A DNA stretch of 64,000 nt from Atrichornis clamosus (GCA_013400975.1 WBMZ01010829.1:1-64000); one strand, 5' to 3'; shown: positions 1 through 13,573, numbered from the stretch's first letter. Notes: generated by a model from the letters alone, not told the origin. Numbers and translations: made by a program.

Positions 1-718
1 AAAAAAAAAGAAAAAGGACAAGGGACCTCTGTTCAAGGGTGAATAGTGTCAGTCTCAGTTGTGTGCAATAAAAGGGCAATACAATGAAATATTTCTCAAA
101 TTCCTGCTGAGAGATTTACAGAATAACATTTCTTTCTTTGGGGATTCTCACCAAATGTCGGCTAATTATTCCTGACATTTATTCTGAGGTCCCATAGTGA
201 AGAAACACATGACCAGCAAGACTTAAGAAACTAATAATAGCTGATTTAAAATATTTACTGACTCGAACCTTGGAAGGTACAGCCAGAGGGCTCCCCCCAT
301 ACCTGAGAAAGTTGCAGCTGTGCTATTTTATGCCTTGGAGACACCATAGACATAAACAGGCACTAGATACTGTAAAGCCCCAGTGGAAGTCTACTTACTG
401 TACATGTACTGCAAACCAGCTTTGAGAAAAGTGTGCTGGCCTATTTTCAGTGCCTAAGTCACAGCGTGCTTAGTATAGTATTGGTTTCTTATTTGTAAAC
501 ATTTCATGATTCTTCAGCATTTCTTTCAGTATTATTTAATGGAACCTGAGAGGACTACATAAAGTAGACCATTGATTTTGATATTTATCTTTTTTTCTTG
601 AAATATATATACACCTTTTAACAGAAGAAATAAATGGATTTTAATTAAAAAAATAAATAAAATATTTTCTAATAATCCCATCTAAATTACTTCAGCAATG
701 TTGATTTATTTAACTTAC
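1..718. other. Gene-free AT-rich flank
   Basis: No gene is seen. The stretch begins with an A-rich run and holds several AATAAA-type and poly-A/T tracts near 590-660. A consensus splice donor for the minus strand lies at its right edge (GTAAGT read leftward from 718) and is treated with the candidate exon at 719-936. No repeat family was recognised here. Confidence 0.6.
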
Positions 719-936
719 CTTAATAAAATAAAATGTTTAAATCTCAAATCAAAAGAAGGCCTCAGAAATAGATATTGGATTTAGAGAAGAGATCAAGGCC
801 CATATAATTAAGGCACTTGCCACTGACATAGCATTAAAGCTACATCTAGGCATGAACCGAAAGGACTTTGCAGCAATGTAGAGACTGAGGACACAACAAT
901 GTTTTGTGTCACTTGAAACAGCCATTTCATAAATAC
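719..936 (-). other. Candidate exon (splice-bounded open segment)
   Basis: On the minus strand a good acceptor (pyrimidine-rich CATCTTCTCATTTTGCAG, AG at 938-937) opens a 218-base segment. It closes at a textbook donor (AAG|GTAAGT, GT at 718-717). One frame stays open for about 60 codons after the acceptor and then stops about 30 bases before the donor, so as a coding exon it would be a penultimate or 3'-terminal one. The encoded peptide is hydrophobic in its second half and matches no family I recognise. Strong paired splice sites also arise by chance in introns, so this may be a pseudo-exon or a noncoding-RNA exon. Confidence 0.22.
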
Positions 937-1192
937 CTGCAAAATGAGAAGATGAGCCAAGAACCTGAGCAGCTGCCATGTGAGCAGCTACTGTCTAAGG
1001 CCAAAGCTGGCTCCTGAGCTGTTTGCTCTGACATGGCCATCAAGAGAGGACAGCCCTGGGTTTCCTCACACACGTGCCTTCAGCATTGATTTCTGATGCC
1101 TGTGAAGTGTCTGTCCTGCCCTTCACTTCTGATAATTCATCAGTAGCACTAGGTTGGAAACTGATATCCAGACTGAAAAGCTAAAAATATTT

Positions 1193-2112
1193 ACAGAATC
1201 ACAGATTAGTTTGAGTTGAAAGGGTCCTTAAAGATCATTCAATTCCAACATCCCTACTATGGGCAGGGACAAGTTTCACTAGACCAGGTTGCTCAAAGCC
1301 CTGTCCAACGTGCCCTTGAACACTTCCAGAGATGGGCAACCTGTTCCAGTGTCTCACCACCTACAAAGTTAATTTCTGTCTAATATCTAATTTAAATCTT
1401 GTCTCTTTTAGTTCAAAGCTATTCTCCCTTGTCCTGTCACTACATGTCCTTGTAAAAAGTCCTATCTAGTTTTCTTATAATCCTGCTTTAGGTCCTGGAA
1501 AATGCTAGAAGGTCTCCCTGTAGCCTTCTCTACTCCAAGCCAAACAATTCCATCTCTCTCAGCCTGTCTTCATAGGAGAGGTTCTCCATTCCTCTGATCA
1601 GCTTCACAGCCTTCTCTGAACCCAGTTTAACAGGTCCAAGTCTTTTTTACGTTGAGGGCTCCAGAGCTGGATGCAGCACTTGAGGTGGGGTCTCACAAGA
1701 GTAGAGCCAAGGGGTAGAATCACCTACCTCAATCGGCTGCCCACGTTTCCCTTGGCACAGCCCAGGACACGTTTGGCTTTCTGGACTGTGAGTATACATT
1801 GCCAGGTTATGTTGAACTTCTCATCCACCAACACCCCTAAGTCCTGCTCCTGAGAGCTGTTCCCATATCATTTTCCATCCATCCAACCTGTATTTGTGCT
1901 CAGGATTGACCCGACCCAGGCACTGGACCTTGCACTTGGCCTTGTTGAACTTCAGGAGGTTCCCATGAGCCCTCCTGTCAAGCCTGACCAGGTCCCTCTG
2001 GATGGCATCCCTTCCCTCCAGCGTGTCAACCACACCACATGGCTTGGTGTCATCTGCAAACCTGCCGAGGGTGCCCTCGACCCTGTTGTCCATGTCACCA
2101 ACGGAGATGTTT
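1193..2112 (-). mobile_element. CR1 LINE, 5'-truncated, with reverse-transcriptase remnant
   Basis: This non-LTR retrotransposon fragment runs sense on the minus strand. Its 3' end is at about 1193, where a short imperfect copy of the terminal CR1 repeat is read as acagaatcacag on the plus strand. The 5' truncation is near 2112. The minus-strand frame 2138-1821 encodes the end of the CR1 reverse transcriptase. The catalytic Asp-Asp motif appears as FADD (residues 27-30, about 2060-2049), followed by the conserved stretch with LEGRDAIQRDL and the FNKAKCKV motif. The frame breaks after about 105 codons, and the remaining C-terminal part survives only as DNA similarity down to 1193. The copy is dead: truncated and frame-broken. 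The plus-strand open frame over 1896-2333 is only its antisense shadow. Family assignment is very safe; the CR1 subfamily was not determined. Confidence 0.95.
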
Positions 2113-3785
2113 CCTTTCCTGAAACAGTGAAGCATCACAGCTTTTGTGAGCTAAAAGTCAAGAATATAACAATTCAGTTAATCAAATATTTTATTTTGAC
2201 AGCTCTGAAACTTTGCCTATGTAGTTATATCACTTCTTCCTTTACTATAATTAGCATCAGATATATTTCTTATAAAAAACTATACCACAACAGCTGGAAA
2301 AAATATATTTGTTTTCCCACATTTTGTATGTAGTGTTAAAAATAATAGCCAAATCAACCATTAGAATCAGTTTCAGACTTGTCAATAAGCCTGTTTAATT
2401 AAAAAAAAAGTACAGGAAGAATGTTGCCACAAAATTTTTAACGAGATTTGCCAGTAATGAAAACTTCTAATGTCTTATAGGTGGCTGAAATAATTTCCAT
2501 TATCATTGCAGTTTCACTGAATTTAAAATTCTTACAAATATTATTTTTTTTCAAAGACAACAACTGCTTTTATAGTTGAATCTATGTTATATCATAAAAA
2601 TATTTTCTATATAAATTCTGTAGAAGTTGTTCCTTTCCTGTGAGGTACTGATCACACTATTGGTTAGTAAAATCTTCTGATTTCATAAACATTAAAAAAA
2701 CCCAGTCCTGTGACTTACATTCATGTGCTCTCCATTGATGTTGCTAGAAATCCATGCGAGGAGATCCCTTCCCACAATACACAGAGACCAAGGAAGTCTT
2801 AGCAGTCAGGGCCACAATCTATGAAAGGCACCCTAATCTGGAGTACTACCAACCTCAAAGAAAAATTATATTTTTCTTTTTAATTTTTTGATTTATGTTC
2901 TTAATATTTTAAAACATGTCCATCAGACTCAAATTGCACATAATATTGGATTTAGGAAAAGAAAGAGTTTTAGAATTAGTGATTAAATAAATCAGTTTAT
3001 TCCTCCTGATAGCACACTCTAGAGACAAATGACTGTAGGACATGTTTGCTGTGCAGTTGGTAGGGTGACACCATTTGACATATGCTTCTCAGCAATGCTT
3101 CTCTATGCAGAAAATGAGAGAATTCCTGCAGGGTGTCTTACTCATAATCTTTTATGTTGCAAAGAATTCATATCAACATGAAACCTTCAGTCTTGTTTCA
3201 CCTGCTATTTCTATTGTGCGGGAAGTAATGGACTTTTACTTGGGAAGAGTAGCCTGAAATTGATAAGGTTTCATCAAATATTTCACAAACTCATGGCTGT
3301 TCTCTAAAATCTTCAGGGAAACCTGTCCTATACTGGAAAATTTAAAAGTAAACACATAAATAATGGTGTTTTATATAGAACAGTTTGCATTTCGTTTCTT
3401 AACATTCCACTCTTACACAAATATTTAGCCAAGTTTTAATCTTCTAAGTAGCCTCATGACTGTATTCTCCAGTGCAGTAAAGGGCCAGCAACAAGAGTGT
3501 CAAGCAATTGAGTGTAATCCAGTGTCTGACACCCTCAAGGTGTTTGTGTTTCTCATTGCTGTACAGCAAACTTCATTCAACACAAAATTCCAGAAGTACA
3601 AAAAAAATGTGTCATTATAGGAAAATGTTTCTTTTTTTTTGTTTTCTGGATAAATTCTCACATATGTGGGAGATGTTACTTTCTCTAGAGCCATGAGTCT
3701 TTTTACACTGTACCCTGTATACTTTTCAGCTGCTATGATTTAGATTACATTCATGTTCATACTACAGCTGAAAACCCAGCAATGT
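2113..3785. other. Gene-free spacer between CR1 and LTR
   Basis: AT-rich single-copy-looking DNA. Open frames here are no longer than about 60-65 codons, lie on both strands without splice or codon support, and are taken as chance. No repeat was recognised apart from short A and T runs (2401-2409, 3631-3639). Confidence 0.6.
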
Positions 3786-4365
3786 TGTATTGGGTCTGAC
3801 CAAGAGAGAGTTCACCTTTCCCTTAGCAGTCCTCACAGTGCTGTGCTTTGCACTGGTAGCTGGAAGGGTGTTAATAACACGCCAGTGTTTTGGCTACTGC
3901 TGAGAAGTGTCGTCCCTCTGACACTCCTTCCCCCATCAGGAGGGCTGGGAGTGGGCAAGATCCTGGGAGGGGACACAGCCAGGCCAGCTGACCCAAATCA
4001 GCCAAAGGGATATTCCATACCATGGGACGTCAACTCAGATATAAAAGTCCAGGAGAGAGGAGGAAGGTGGGGGCATTCATTGCTCTGTAATGTCTGCCTT
4101 CCAGAGGAACCATTACACGTGCTGAGACCCTGCTTCCCGGGAAGTGTCCGAACATCGCTCGCTGATGGGAAGTAGAGATTAACTTCTCTTTCTGCTCGCG
4201 CGCGCAAACTCTTGCTTTGTTCCCTCTTTTTGTGCTATTAGTAAACTGCTTTTATCTCAACCTACGAGTTGTTTCCCATCTTATTCTCTCCCCTACCCCA
4301 CGAGGAAGGGGAGTGATAGAGCGCCGTAGTGGGCACCTGGCACCCAGCCAAGGCCAAACCACTAC
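3786..4365 (+). mobile_element. Solo LTR of an avian endogenous retrovirus
   Basis: About 580 bases beginning TGTATT and ending ACTACA, as retroviral LTRs do (TG...CA). Several blocks match an abundant bird ERV LTR type known to me by sight: the TGTTAATAACAC and TTTTGGCTACTGCTGAG blocks (about 3868-3904), aaagggatattccatacc just upstream of the promoter, AACTGCTTTTATCTCAACC (about 4244-4262), and the GGGCACCTGGCACCCAGCC end block. It has a TATA box, a CRE-like site and an AGTAAA poly-A-signal variant (4240-4245; related copies carry ATTAAA). No gag, pol or env remnant lies on either side, so it is a solo LTR left by recombination. The flanking target duplication is imperfect (AATGT at 3781-3785 against ATTGT at 4365-4369). 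Placement in the ERVL or ERVK class is left open. The 140-codon open frame across it is not a gene. Confidence 0.8.
4026..4046 (+). promoter_or_regulatory. LTR core promoter: CRE-like site plus TATA box
   Basis: GACGTCA (4026-4032) matches seven of eight bases of the CREB/ATF site TGACGTCA. It sits seven bases ahead of TATAAAA (4040-4046). This is the expected U3 promoter arrangement of the solo LTR, and transcription would run rightward from roughly 4065-4080. Whether it is active cannot be told from sequence. Confidence 0.5.
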
Positions 4366-7300
4366 ATTGTACAAACTACAAACATTACCAAGAAGTATAA
4401 AGATGTAAATCTATTAATTGGCCACTGCTTTTGCAGGTTCTGGATGAGACACAGGTCACTCAGTCAAAACAGAAACCTCAAAGATACAAACCATGGAGGT
4501 AATTTAACACTTGCTATGCACTGCAGCATCCAACAAAATGCCTGAGCTGCCTATAGAGCATGGCTCCTCAAATGCCACTTAATGGGAAGGATCAACAGAA
4601 GTCCAACCAGCCCTCTGATCAGGAAAAAGTTGCATGGGCTTTGGAGGACAAAACCAGAAGCAGGTGCTCCTGACACGATGTTTCCTCCAGGTTCAGGGGC
4701 CTGAGATGTTGCTCTACCAAGGGCTGAAGCCCTGCTCGTTCTGCTGCAGACAGGGATGCTCTGGAACCAGAACTGGTAGAGCTGCATCAGCACAACTCCC
4801 TGTGCTGACTCAACTTTGGTTAAATTACATTGATTACTGCACTAGTGCAGTAATGTGTGATGTTCTTCTATCACAACAAAATTTCTACGAGCAGCAAGTG
4901 ACTACAATGTCAACACTCAACGTGCAGTAAGGCAGGCTTTGGAGCAACAACAGCAAGGAACAAAGAAACATATTTGATATAACACCAATAAGACATAACA
5001 TCAGTGTGCACTTCATAATGCTTGTTTACCAGGATCTCCTCAGGTTTGCTGTCTCCATCTGCTCCCTCCAGACAGTGATGTGTGGATGTTGCAGGTAGTG
5101 TCAGTGCTTGCTCAGGGATTTCTTCAATGCCCTGAGTCACCTTGTCAGGCCTAGTCTGTCCTTTTTGCTCCAATAGTTCTCATTGTCTTCTTTCAAGAGT
5201 TGTAACATTTAGGATTAAAGAAGACCATGTTCAATGCTTTCCACTAACTAGATAAACATGACCTCACCTCTTCACTGAGCTTTCTAAACATCATAGCTCA
5301 GGGAATTCTGAAATATATCATCTTTTTTAATATTTAAAATGGAAGGGTATCCACTGAAATAATAAAGGCAAAAAGCAGAATGTTCTAAATAATTGGATTT
5401 TTTGGTTAGAATCTGTTCAAAGGAAGGGCTTGAGTCCCCTTTTCCAAACTGAATGTGCTAACTACTAACGTATGAAGAAATAAGAGAGGTTTTCCTCTCC
5501 TTTTGGTATGCTACTCTTGGTGTAAGGAAATCACACCAAAAAGGCAGTGATTTCCAGGAAAGATTAGTGAAGGAAAGGAACTTATGAAGAAAAAAGGAAC
5601 CTAAATGTGCAATATTGCCTAGAAGAGGGTAATTTCACACATAGACAAACAAGTGTTCAGTAACTCCACTTGTGGAAGTTTAGTTCAGATCCAAGAAAGA
5701 TACTCTTTTACCTGACTTTGACAAAGCAAGTGGGAGTCAGTTTCCTACACATTTTCATATATCTGGCTTCAAGCCTTTCAGGTGATTGCAGAGCCAGGCG
5801 GATGCTTAAGAACTAAGCTAAAAGGACGCAGGTTCTTAGCCAAACTAAGTTTTTGGCATGGCATGGTGTAGCTTTGAATTATTTCAGCTAGGTTATTGAA
5901 ATTTTCAGGCCCAGACTTCTGGTCTTGCAGAAAAATAAGATTGCTTTTCTTCAAGGAGAGTGTTTTTTTAATCTCTGAATTGTTTCCTTCAATTTAAAAA
6001 ATGTTTTCATATGTATCTTAACACATACAAATTTTTTTTTTCTTGATTGAGAAATTGCTTATAAAAAATGCAATTACTTTCTTGGCTGCTTACTTAGATT
6101 CTTTTTCTCCCTGGCATTAGCATAGGCCTTCCAGGAATTTGAAGCCTTAGAGAATATCATTTTGTTTATGGGGTATTTCATTCAGTATTTCAGTCCATAG
6201 GTAAATCTTCCCTTTCAGTTTCCTGTGCCTACCATTAATCTCCAATGTACAGCACTGCAGAAAAGGTGGTTAAGCAGCTTACACGAAGGCTAACTGGCTG
6301 CATGAACAGTCTGGTGCTTCTCTGACAGCCTGACAAGCTTGCCTTCTTATTGAATATCCAGGATTGTGGCTCATTTCTTAGCACTGCAGAAAGTCTTCCC
6401 TTTCACCCTGTGAATATCAGTTTTGTCTAAAACAGCTTATTAAAAAAGATGAAAGACATTGGTCTTCAAAACTATACTTTTTTTAAGCAATTCTCTGAAG
6501 CAACCTTCACCATGTGCCTGGCGATAAAATATAATCTGTTTTCAAATATTTTATGTATTCACCTCATGCATTTCAAGCACTTAGACTGTTCAAGTGCACT
6601 GCCCTCTATGAGGAAGTCTGGTGTCAGCTGGATCCTGCATGTGATTTTCTATAATGTTTTCATGATAATGCTAGTACATACTTCTTTCTTTTTTTCACAA
6701 GTAAGCTTCCAAATTCCCACTTACAAATCTTAACAGACATTGTTTCCTTAAGAAGAACAGTAATGGAAAAGATGTGAAAAATAAGCAGAATCTGGAGGAC
6801 CTGTGACGTTCCTCAAAAGGGTTAAAGCTTCACTTGTGGAAACACACATACATGAAAATATAGATGGCTTTTTCATCAGCCACAAAAATTATGAAGATGT
6901 TTTGTTCTTTCCTTAACCTCTTGGCACTATTTGCAGGACTTTTCCATGTACTCCTTGCTACCTTGTCTCCTCCTGCAACTTTCACGTATTTGGCTGGACA
7001 AGCAGCACCATATGCTGCAGCAGATTTACAGCTGCACATGTGCTGACTGTCCAAACATACATGTGTGCTGACTGGCCAGATGGCTATTCCCTCTAGAAAC
7101 TAGCAAATTACTGGTTTACAAAGGTTCTTCCTTCAAGGAAATGCTGATTAGGGCCCTTGCTACAACCAGGAACTCATTCATATAAAATGAGTAGGAACTT
7201 CTAATATTTGAGAGGATAAGTTTGTCTGACTTGTTTATGAATGGACAAAAAACTCCAGGGATGGCAACAACACACAGACAGATGGACAGATTTTCTTTCC

Positions 7301-9000
7301 ACCTTTGCGAAAGATATGCCCAGATTTCTCATTGAACTGTGGGAAGGGTAGCTGGGTGGAGAGATGTTCAGAAACATACCTGGATCTGAAGTAGCCTGAG
7401 GATTTTTATACACAGTTGTGTAGTGTTTTGACACCATTTCTTCTAAGAGCATTCATCACACAGAGCAAATTCTGAAGGCAAATTTTGCCCAGAGAGACCA
7501 GACAGAAGATTCCTTCCCTGTTGATCAATCCACAACACAGGATTACAGTTGTTCCTCTAATTCAGACTATATTGAGCTTGGTGGGCTTAAATATAGTGAC
7601 AGTGGAAGATTTAAGAAGCATTAGTAACAATGGTTCTGTGAATAAAGATGTTCTCTTCCAGATGCCAATTTATTGAAAGCATTAATCCCCCTTATTTTAT
7701 TGTAAATGTACATAACAAATGCCAGAGAGCAAGACTTTCTTAGGTTGCTGCACCATTTTTGCCAGAGTAGATATAAATTCTGACTTTGCAATGTTTGTTC
7801 TGATGAAGAGAAAGGAAATTTTTATGCCCTGTCCTGACAGATGAGATGATCCCTTGCCAAGCTTTAGACACCCATCGTGTAGGCATTTACATCTAAGTTG
7901 GTTGCCATCAAAATCTTCACAGCTAATAGGAAGAAACAAACATGTAAAGGTTTGGCTGAGCTGTTTTATTTGTTTCTTTTAAGATGATACAAAATGGGCC
8001 TTAGAATTGCAGATTTATCTCCATTGATTAGAGAAGTCACAAAAAATATATTTCTGTTATAAATAATGTTGTTCTAGATTAAAAAAAAAGCCAAAAATCA
8101 ATGTTTTAATAAAGAAATATTAGCCAGGTTATAATGAAATTTAAAAGTATTTTTCGTTAGGTTTTTTTTCCAGCCATTTCAATGATTTTTTTACACACAG
8201 ACTGATTCCTATGGACATAATTAAAATTAAGTAGAATATAGAGCTTCCTAAGTAGTACAAATGAATTTATTTTCTGCTGTTTTCTCTAGTGTCCTTCCTA
8301 TACAGTATATTTACCTCAAGAACAAAAGAATGCAAACTTAAGCTCTACCTGAGCTTAGCCAAATCATCTATGCACCTCCTCATCCCCAGTCCTCATCTGT
8401 TATTCTCTGTAACTCTCTGTGGTCTCCTGCCAAAAGGAATCACATTTTGATTTTAGGATGCTTTAATACAGCAATCTTTTGTATAGCATCTGTTTTCATC
8501 AGCTCATTTAGCTTTTCTGCCGTGAGCACTTTGAAGGTGTCTGATGAATGAGCTGCCCAGTGGTACAGTTTCATGGTCCCTCACCAGTGGGGATCTTATT
8601 GGTGATTTCAGTGAGCTCACAAATTTAGAGGGGCTTAAATCTCTTGAGAGCTATTGCAGCAGCTCTAATAAGAAGGTGTTGATAGGCCTTTGGCAGCATT
8701 ATACAAGGCTGACTCAAGGTTATTCTCTTTCTTTTCCACTCTACTTACAACGTGTTATTTGTATTGCCCTATTTTTACTGTTGCACAATTATGGAAAATC
8801 TTTTTACACTCTAAAGGAAAAATGCCCAATCCTCTTCTGTATTTACCCCCACTTTATACTTTCAAGTAATCTTTTTTTTGGGGAGCATGACATATCTTGC
8901 TTATGTTCATAAAATTCTCTATATCTGCTCTTCTTCTAAGAAGGAAATAGACTTCCATTCCTCATAACCTAGTCTTATCTTGATTTTATTACTTTAATTA
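4366..9000. other. Gene-free AT-rich region
   Basis: No gene, transposon or RNA gene is recognised. Open frames of 60-122 codons occur on both strands (the longest, 8544-8912 plus, is Leu/Ser-rich and low in information) and have no splice or homology support. A short imperfect hairpin occurs near 5808-5842 (TTAAGAAC against GTTCTTAG). Otherwise it is ordinary intergenic or intronic sequence. Confidence 0.6.
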
Positions 9001-12000
9001 ATTATGGGAGAATGATGAGTCATCATGACAATGTGGCTATAGAAAATTACATTTATTCAAATTAATCTTACATGAAGTTAAGATTCTCTTACATCACAAT
9101 TTTTCTCTGTTCGTTGGTGTTTTAATACTTTCCACTTTATTACCTGCAGGTTAAAATATATTTATTCTTGTCATGATTGAAGAAGAAGTACATGCACACA
9201 TGAAATATGAATCATATGTATGCAAGCATAGACCATCAAGAATACAACTACAATAAATTCTTTCTTTCTATGAGTAGTTGAAAAGATACTCCAACAGTTG
9301 TATATGTGTGGAGGGGTATTTTATTTATCTAAAGACAACTGACAAAGCAACTGTATTCTGTTTTACTGTATTTGTATCTGCCTGTCCACTTGTAACTGTC
9401 AATCAGGCTCTGAGACTTTTCATAAAATATTTTTGATCAGCCAAAGACATTGCACCTGTGTTCCTCTGGAATTTGTAGAATGTAGCAGGTCATGTAGATG
9501 TCTGCTTATTAGATATATATTAAATTATATAATTGAAAATAGAGCTATTCAACTAAGAACTCATACATTGTACCATAAGTGTAATTTTTTTTTTATAAAG
9601 CTGCTGTGCTACAGCCTTAGGGGAAAAATAAATAGCTCTATATACTTTAAGGTAATTTGACTGTAATGAGGCAAAATGATGGGGTGGGGGAGAGAGCTGT
9701 AGACTTTGCATGCAGCACTTTTCTTGGAGACATAAGATACCACAGAAGGCAGATGCTTTTGTTTGAAAAGCAGCATGTCATGCAGATGTACACTGGGCTT
9801 TACCAAGTGTAATATCTGAAAGAAAAGAGCTGTCAAAAATAATAATCCAACCTCAGAGCCAGCTCTGTAATTTAAAAAATATTTTCATGTTGCCACTGCT
9901 GCCTCATATGGTGGCATTAGAAGAGCAGAGAATTTGAATTCACTTAAGGTGTTCACATCCTCACAAAGTACGGATTACTTCCCGTCGCAGTGGTAGGCTC
10001 CCAGAATGCCAAGTTATTTGCACTGCATGAACAGATTGCATAATTATCTGTTGACTTTCTTGAAAGGAGAGTTGGCAGTGCAGTGTGATTAGGTTTTCCA
10101 GAGCTGGCAAATGCATAGATGAGGAGACAGACACATGAGGACCATATCAGTGCAATTTTTAATAATGAGCAGAACCTCTTGGGACTCTTTTTTTTAAACA
10201 TAGTGATGAAACACCTCAAATGTGAGATATACATTTGGTTGATTTGACACGTGATGCTAAATTGAATGACTGAGAATATGAGCTAAGACTACCATGCTGA
10301 ATAAGGTGGATAAGGTAGTCTACTAGCAATGTTCTTGTTATCTTATTGGAAAAATTATATTTTATACAAATATTTTGGTTTTGCCTTCATAAAAATATAA
10401 TTGAAATATTTTTAACTCAGGGTTGATAAATAGAAAAAACAAGTAATCTTATTTTTTAAGTAAACTCTTTTTAACCCTTTCTGCAAATCCCGAGAGTCTT
10501 TGTACGTGCTTGTGCAATCTCTACCAGTTCTGCAGAGCGGTACTAGCAGCATCTCAGCTGTGAATTCACTTCCCATTTCTTCTGCAGAGAGATTCCCAAA
10601 GATCTGCCCGTGCACACTTCACCAGATTCTTCACACCCAAATTCAGGAGATTTACTTCAAGTCTGTAATTGCAGTGCCCCTGGAGCAGACCCAAACAGTA
10701 GTTTACTTCTATAGCTTGAAACAGGGAAGGTAGAGGGAAATGATAAGTGAATTAGCTTAATTATGCAGCTTGATTTTGATCTTCCTCCTCGGATTACCAG
10801 ATCTTCCAAAACCTAAAAATTAGAATTAAATCTCGTCAGCAGAAGACTTTTTCCAGCTCTTCCTTGGTTGATGATCAGCCTGGCTTGATGAGGATGGACA
10901 ATTAAAGTCTGCCAGAATAAAGTAGGTTTGTGATATATGGGTGGCATATGAAGGGCGCAGTTGGTTAGCTCTGTGCTATGACTTGGGCTGCTCCCCTACA
11001 TTTACATCTCTCATGAGAGTTCCAAAGTGCATTCTTGGGAATCATAAGTCTGTAATGCGTGAAAAAAAAATCACTTGGGTGGAAAGCTCCAGAAAATAGG
11101 ACAGAGATAAAGGGCACCAGATCTATCACTCAGAAGGTACAGAGGGATTTCAAAAGATAAATAGTCACACTGAACTTAAATTAAAAGTCCTAAATGGGTT
11201 AACTTTTTCTACATTGGTTAGTAGCAAAAATAGTAGAAAGTTATTCTAATAACTTATAATGTAGAGAAGTTTTGAGTTATCAGAGTTTTCAGGAAGATGT
11301 GTTGAATATGTCAGCACACAGTTCAGACTACAGAAAAACTTATATTGTTGTGTTATCTAACATAAGTGCTGAGTATCTTTCTTTTTGTTAATTTAATGAA
11401 AAGTAGTAAAGTAAAACTGTGTTAAAATATTATATCAGAGAAGAACCCTGGTCTACATGTTCAGTATTCTGACTGCAAATATAGATTAAGCAGAAAAAAA
11501 ATTTTGAAGTACAAAATGAAAAAAAAAACCTTTAAATATTTTCCATCAAATTAGTCTTCTACTATGCTTCCTGATTAATGTGCAGAGGACAGATATTCTG
11601 TAGATTAGAGACTGCAAAATTTTAAAATTCTGGCAGTGTATTTCCATAGATATGTTCAAAAAATCTTTGAATTCTTTGAACCATTTTTCACTTCTGATTG
11701 GAGATCAGGTTTTGCAAGGTGTATATAAAAGTAAGTAATTGATTCAGAAGAGAAATCACAGGTTAAAACTGCAATTTTCTCCAAAGGAAACCTCCCATGT
11801 TTTGAATTTTTAGTAGCTGTCTGTGTGTTATTAACAACCCTACTTAGATTTGACAGGCAAGTAATAATGTGGTTATTCATCTCAAAGACAGTGGACCAGA
11901 ATACATTTCTGGCTCTATAAATGCATTTTAAAAGCTGAAAGACAAATTTCATTACAATAAAGAATGGGGATTTGGTAAATGTAATCTTTGGGTTTTTATT

Positions 12001-13573
12001 GGTAGATAAATCTTTCTTTTTCTACAGCTGCTGTTTGGGTTTTAGAAAGTTTAATAAATAGAGCAAGTAGTTCCCTATTTATTAGTAACACTACCATCCA
12101 TTTCAGAACACATCAGTCAATCCATCCTGTGTGCAAAGACACTGAACACAGCCCTGTTACACCAATCTGGATCTGGTTCCACAGGAATGTGTTATCTTTC
12201 CTGGAAAAATATTATCCAGTCATAGTTAAAGATAAGGCAAATGATGAAAGCCTGTTCCCAGTAAAACTACTGGTATTTTTCCATAGGTTTATAGAGGTGC
12301 CCAACTAATGCCTCAGTGGAATTTTTCAGGACGTCAGACATACAGGCAGGTGTATTGAATGTAGTGGTTGCCTCTCATAGCGTATTTTGTAGTGAGCATT
12401 TTCCTTACATCAGTTGGAGCATTAGCTTTCGATAGCTAAGATCTTAAGCAATAAAAATTTAAGTAAATAAAAAGTTATAAAAGGTATCTCAGTATATTTG
12501 GCTGCATTTCATAAAGAAATTCTGTCACTCTTTTTATATGTAGAAATGGCAACTAGAAATGAAGTGTCAGTAGTTAGACACTGCCAGAAATAGTACTGTA
12601 ACATTTCAGCACTTCATTGCTTGCTAGTAAAAATGTAAAGGCAGAATGTAAAACTTTTGATCTCTTAAGCTCTTTATTTTCTCAAGCATTATATTTTTAG
12701 ATAACTTTTTTGATGATGCTGAACTGACATCTAATTTTCACCAATTAATTTGCCTCGCATTATTCTCGTTGCTTTAAATTCAGAATACAGAGTTTCACTT
12801 ATGACTGAAATATCTGTTATAAAACTCCCCTGTTTTTTCATTTCTTTCAAAGTACTACATTCTAGAAGTCATTGAATGCATGAGTTAGGATAGAAATAAC
12901 TGAAATAACTGTAGTTTCACTTGACAAGATGGAAACTGTCCAGACATAAAGCAAGTGTCGTATATTGTTGTATATTCATGCAATGTATTAAATAAAGACA
13001 ATTCTCAGGAATGTAATTTAATAATGATATAAATGACAACATAAAATTACAATCTAATGAAAGCTGTCTTCTACATGGTTCATAGCAAAAGAATATGTCT
13101 TATTTTACAGCTGTCATTTTAAACTTGGTATTCATAAAATATGCACATGAAAAAATACTTGGAATTTGTTCGTTGCTCTCCCCAGGGAATGCTAAATTCT
13201 GGTTCGTTGTCATAGTCTGCATGTTATCCTTTCAGCTGAGAAACTGTGTGATGAAGGCTTATCTTGTTTATGTGAAGTTCTGCCAGATTAAGCACATTGT
13301 TCACTCCAGTCTATGAAGGAAGTGAAGTGGAAGTTGTTCTCTGGTTACAATAGGAATGGTGTGAAGTCCTAAAAGAGGTGAATGTCTCTAATTCTTTGGC
13401 TTTATATATTTAAAAACATTAATGCCATAATACATTTGTTGCCATAACACATTGCTTCACTTTCCTCATTGTCTGAATGTGTCCAGGCTCTTCAAAAGTG
13501 AGGAGAGAACAAATGGATATATGGGACTGTGAGTGCTAAATGGCAAGAGAAGCAAGAACAAAGCTGTTTGAGG
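9001..13573. other. Gene-free AT-rich region
   Basis: Nothing beyond AT-rich unique sequence is seen. Open frames are short (98 codons at most, 11656-11952 minus) and not supported. Homopolymer runs are short, and no CR1 or LTR sequence was recognised. Confidence 0.6.

Noticed and set aside
1896..2333. 145-codon plus-strand open frame, the longest in the window
   Set aside because: Its first half is the exact antisense of the CR1 reverse-transcriptase remnant and the rest runs into AT-rich flank, so it is a shadow and not a gene.
3753..4175. 140-codon plus-strand frame
   Set aside because: It runs through the LTR across its promoter. Avian LTRs of this type encode no protein.
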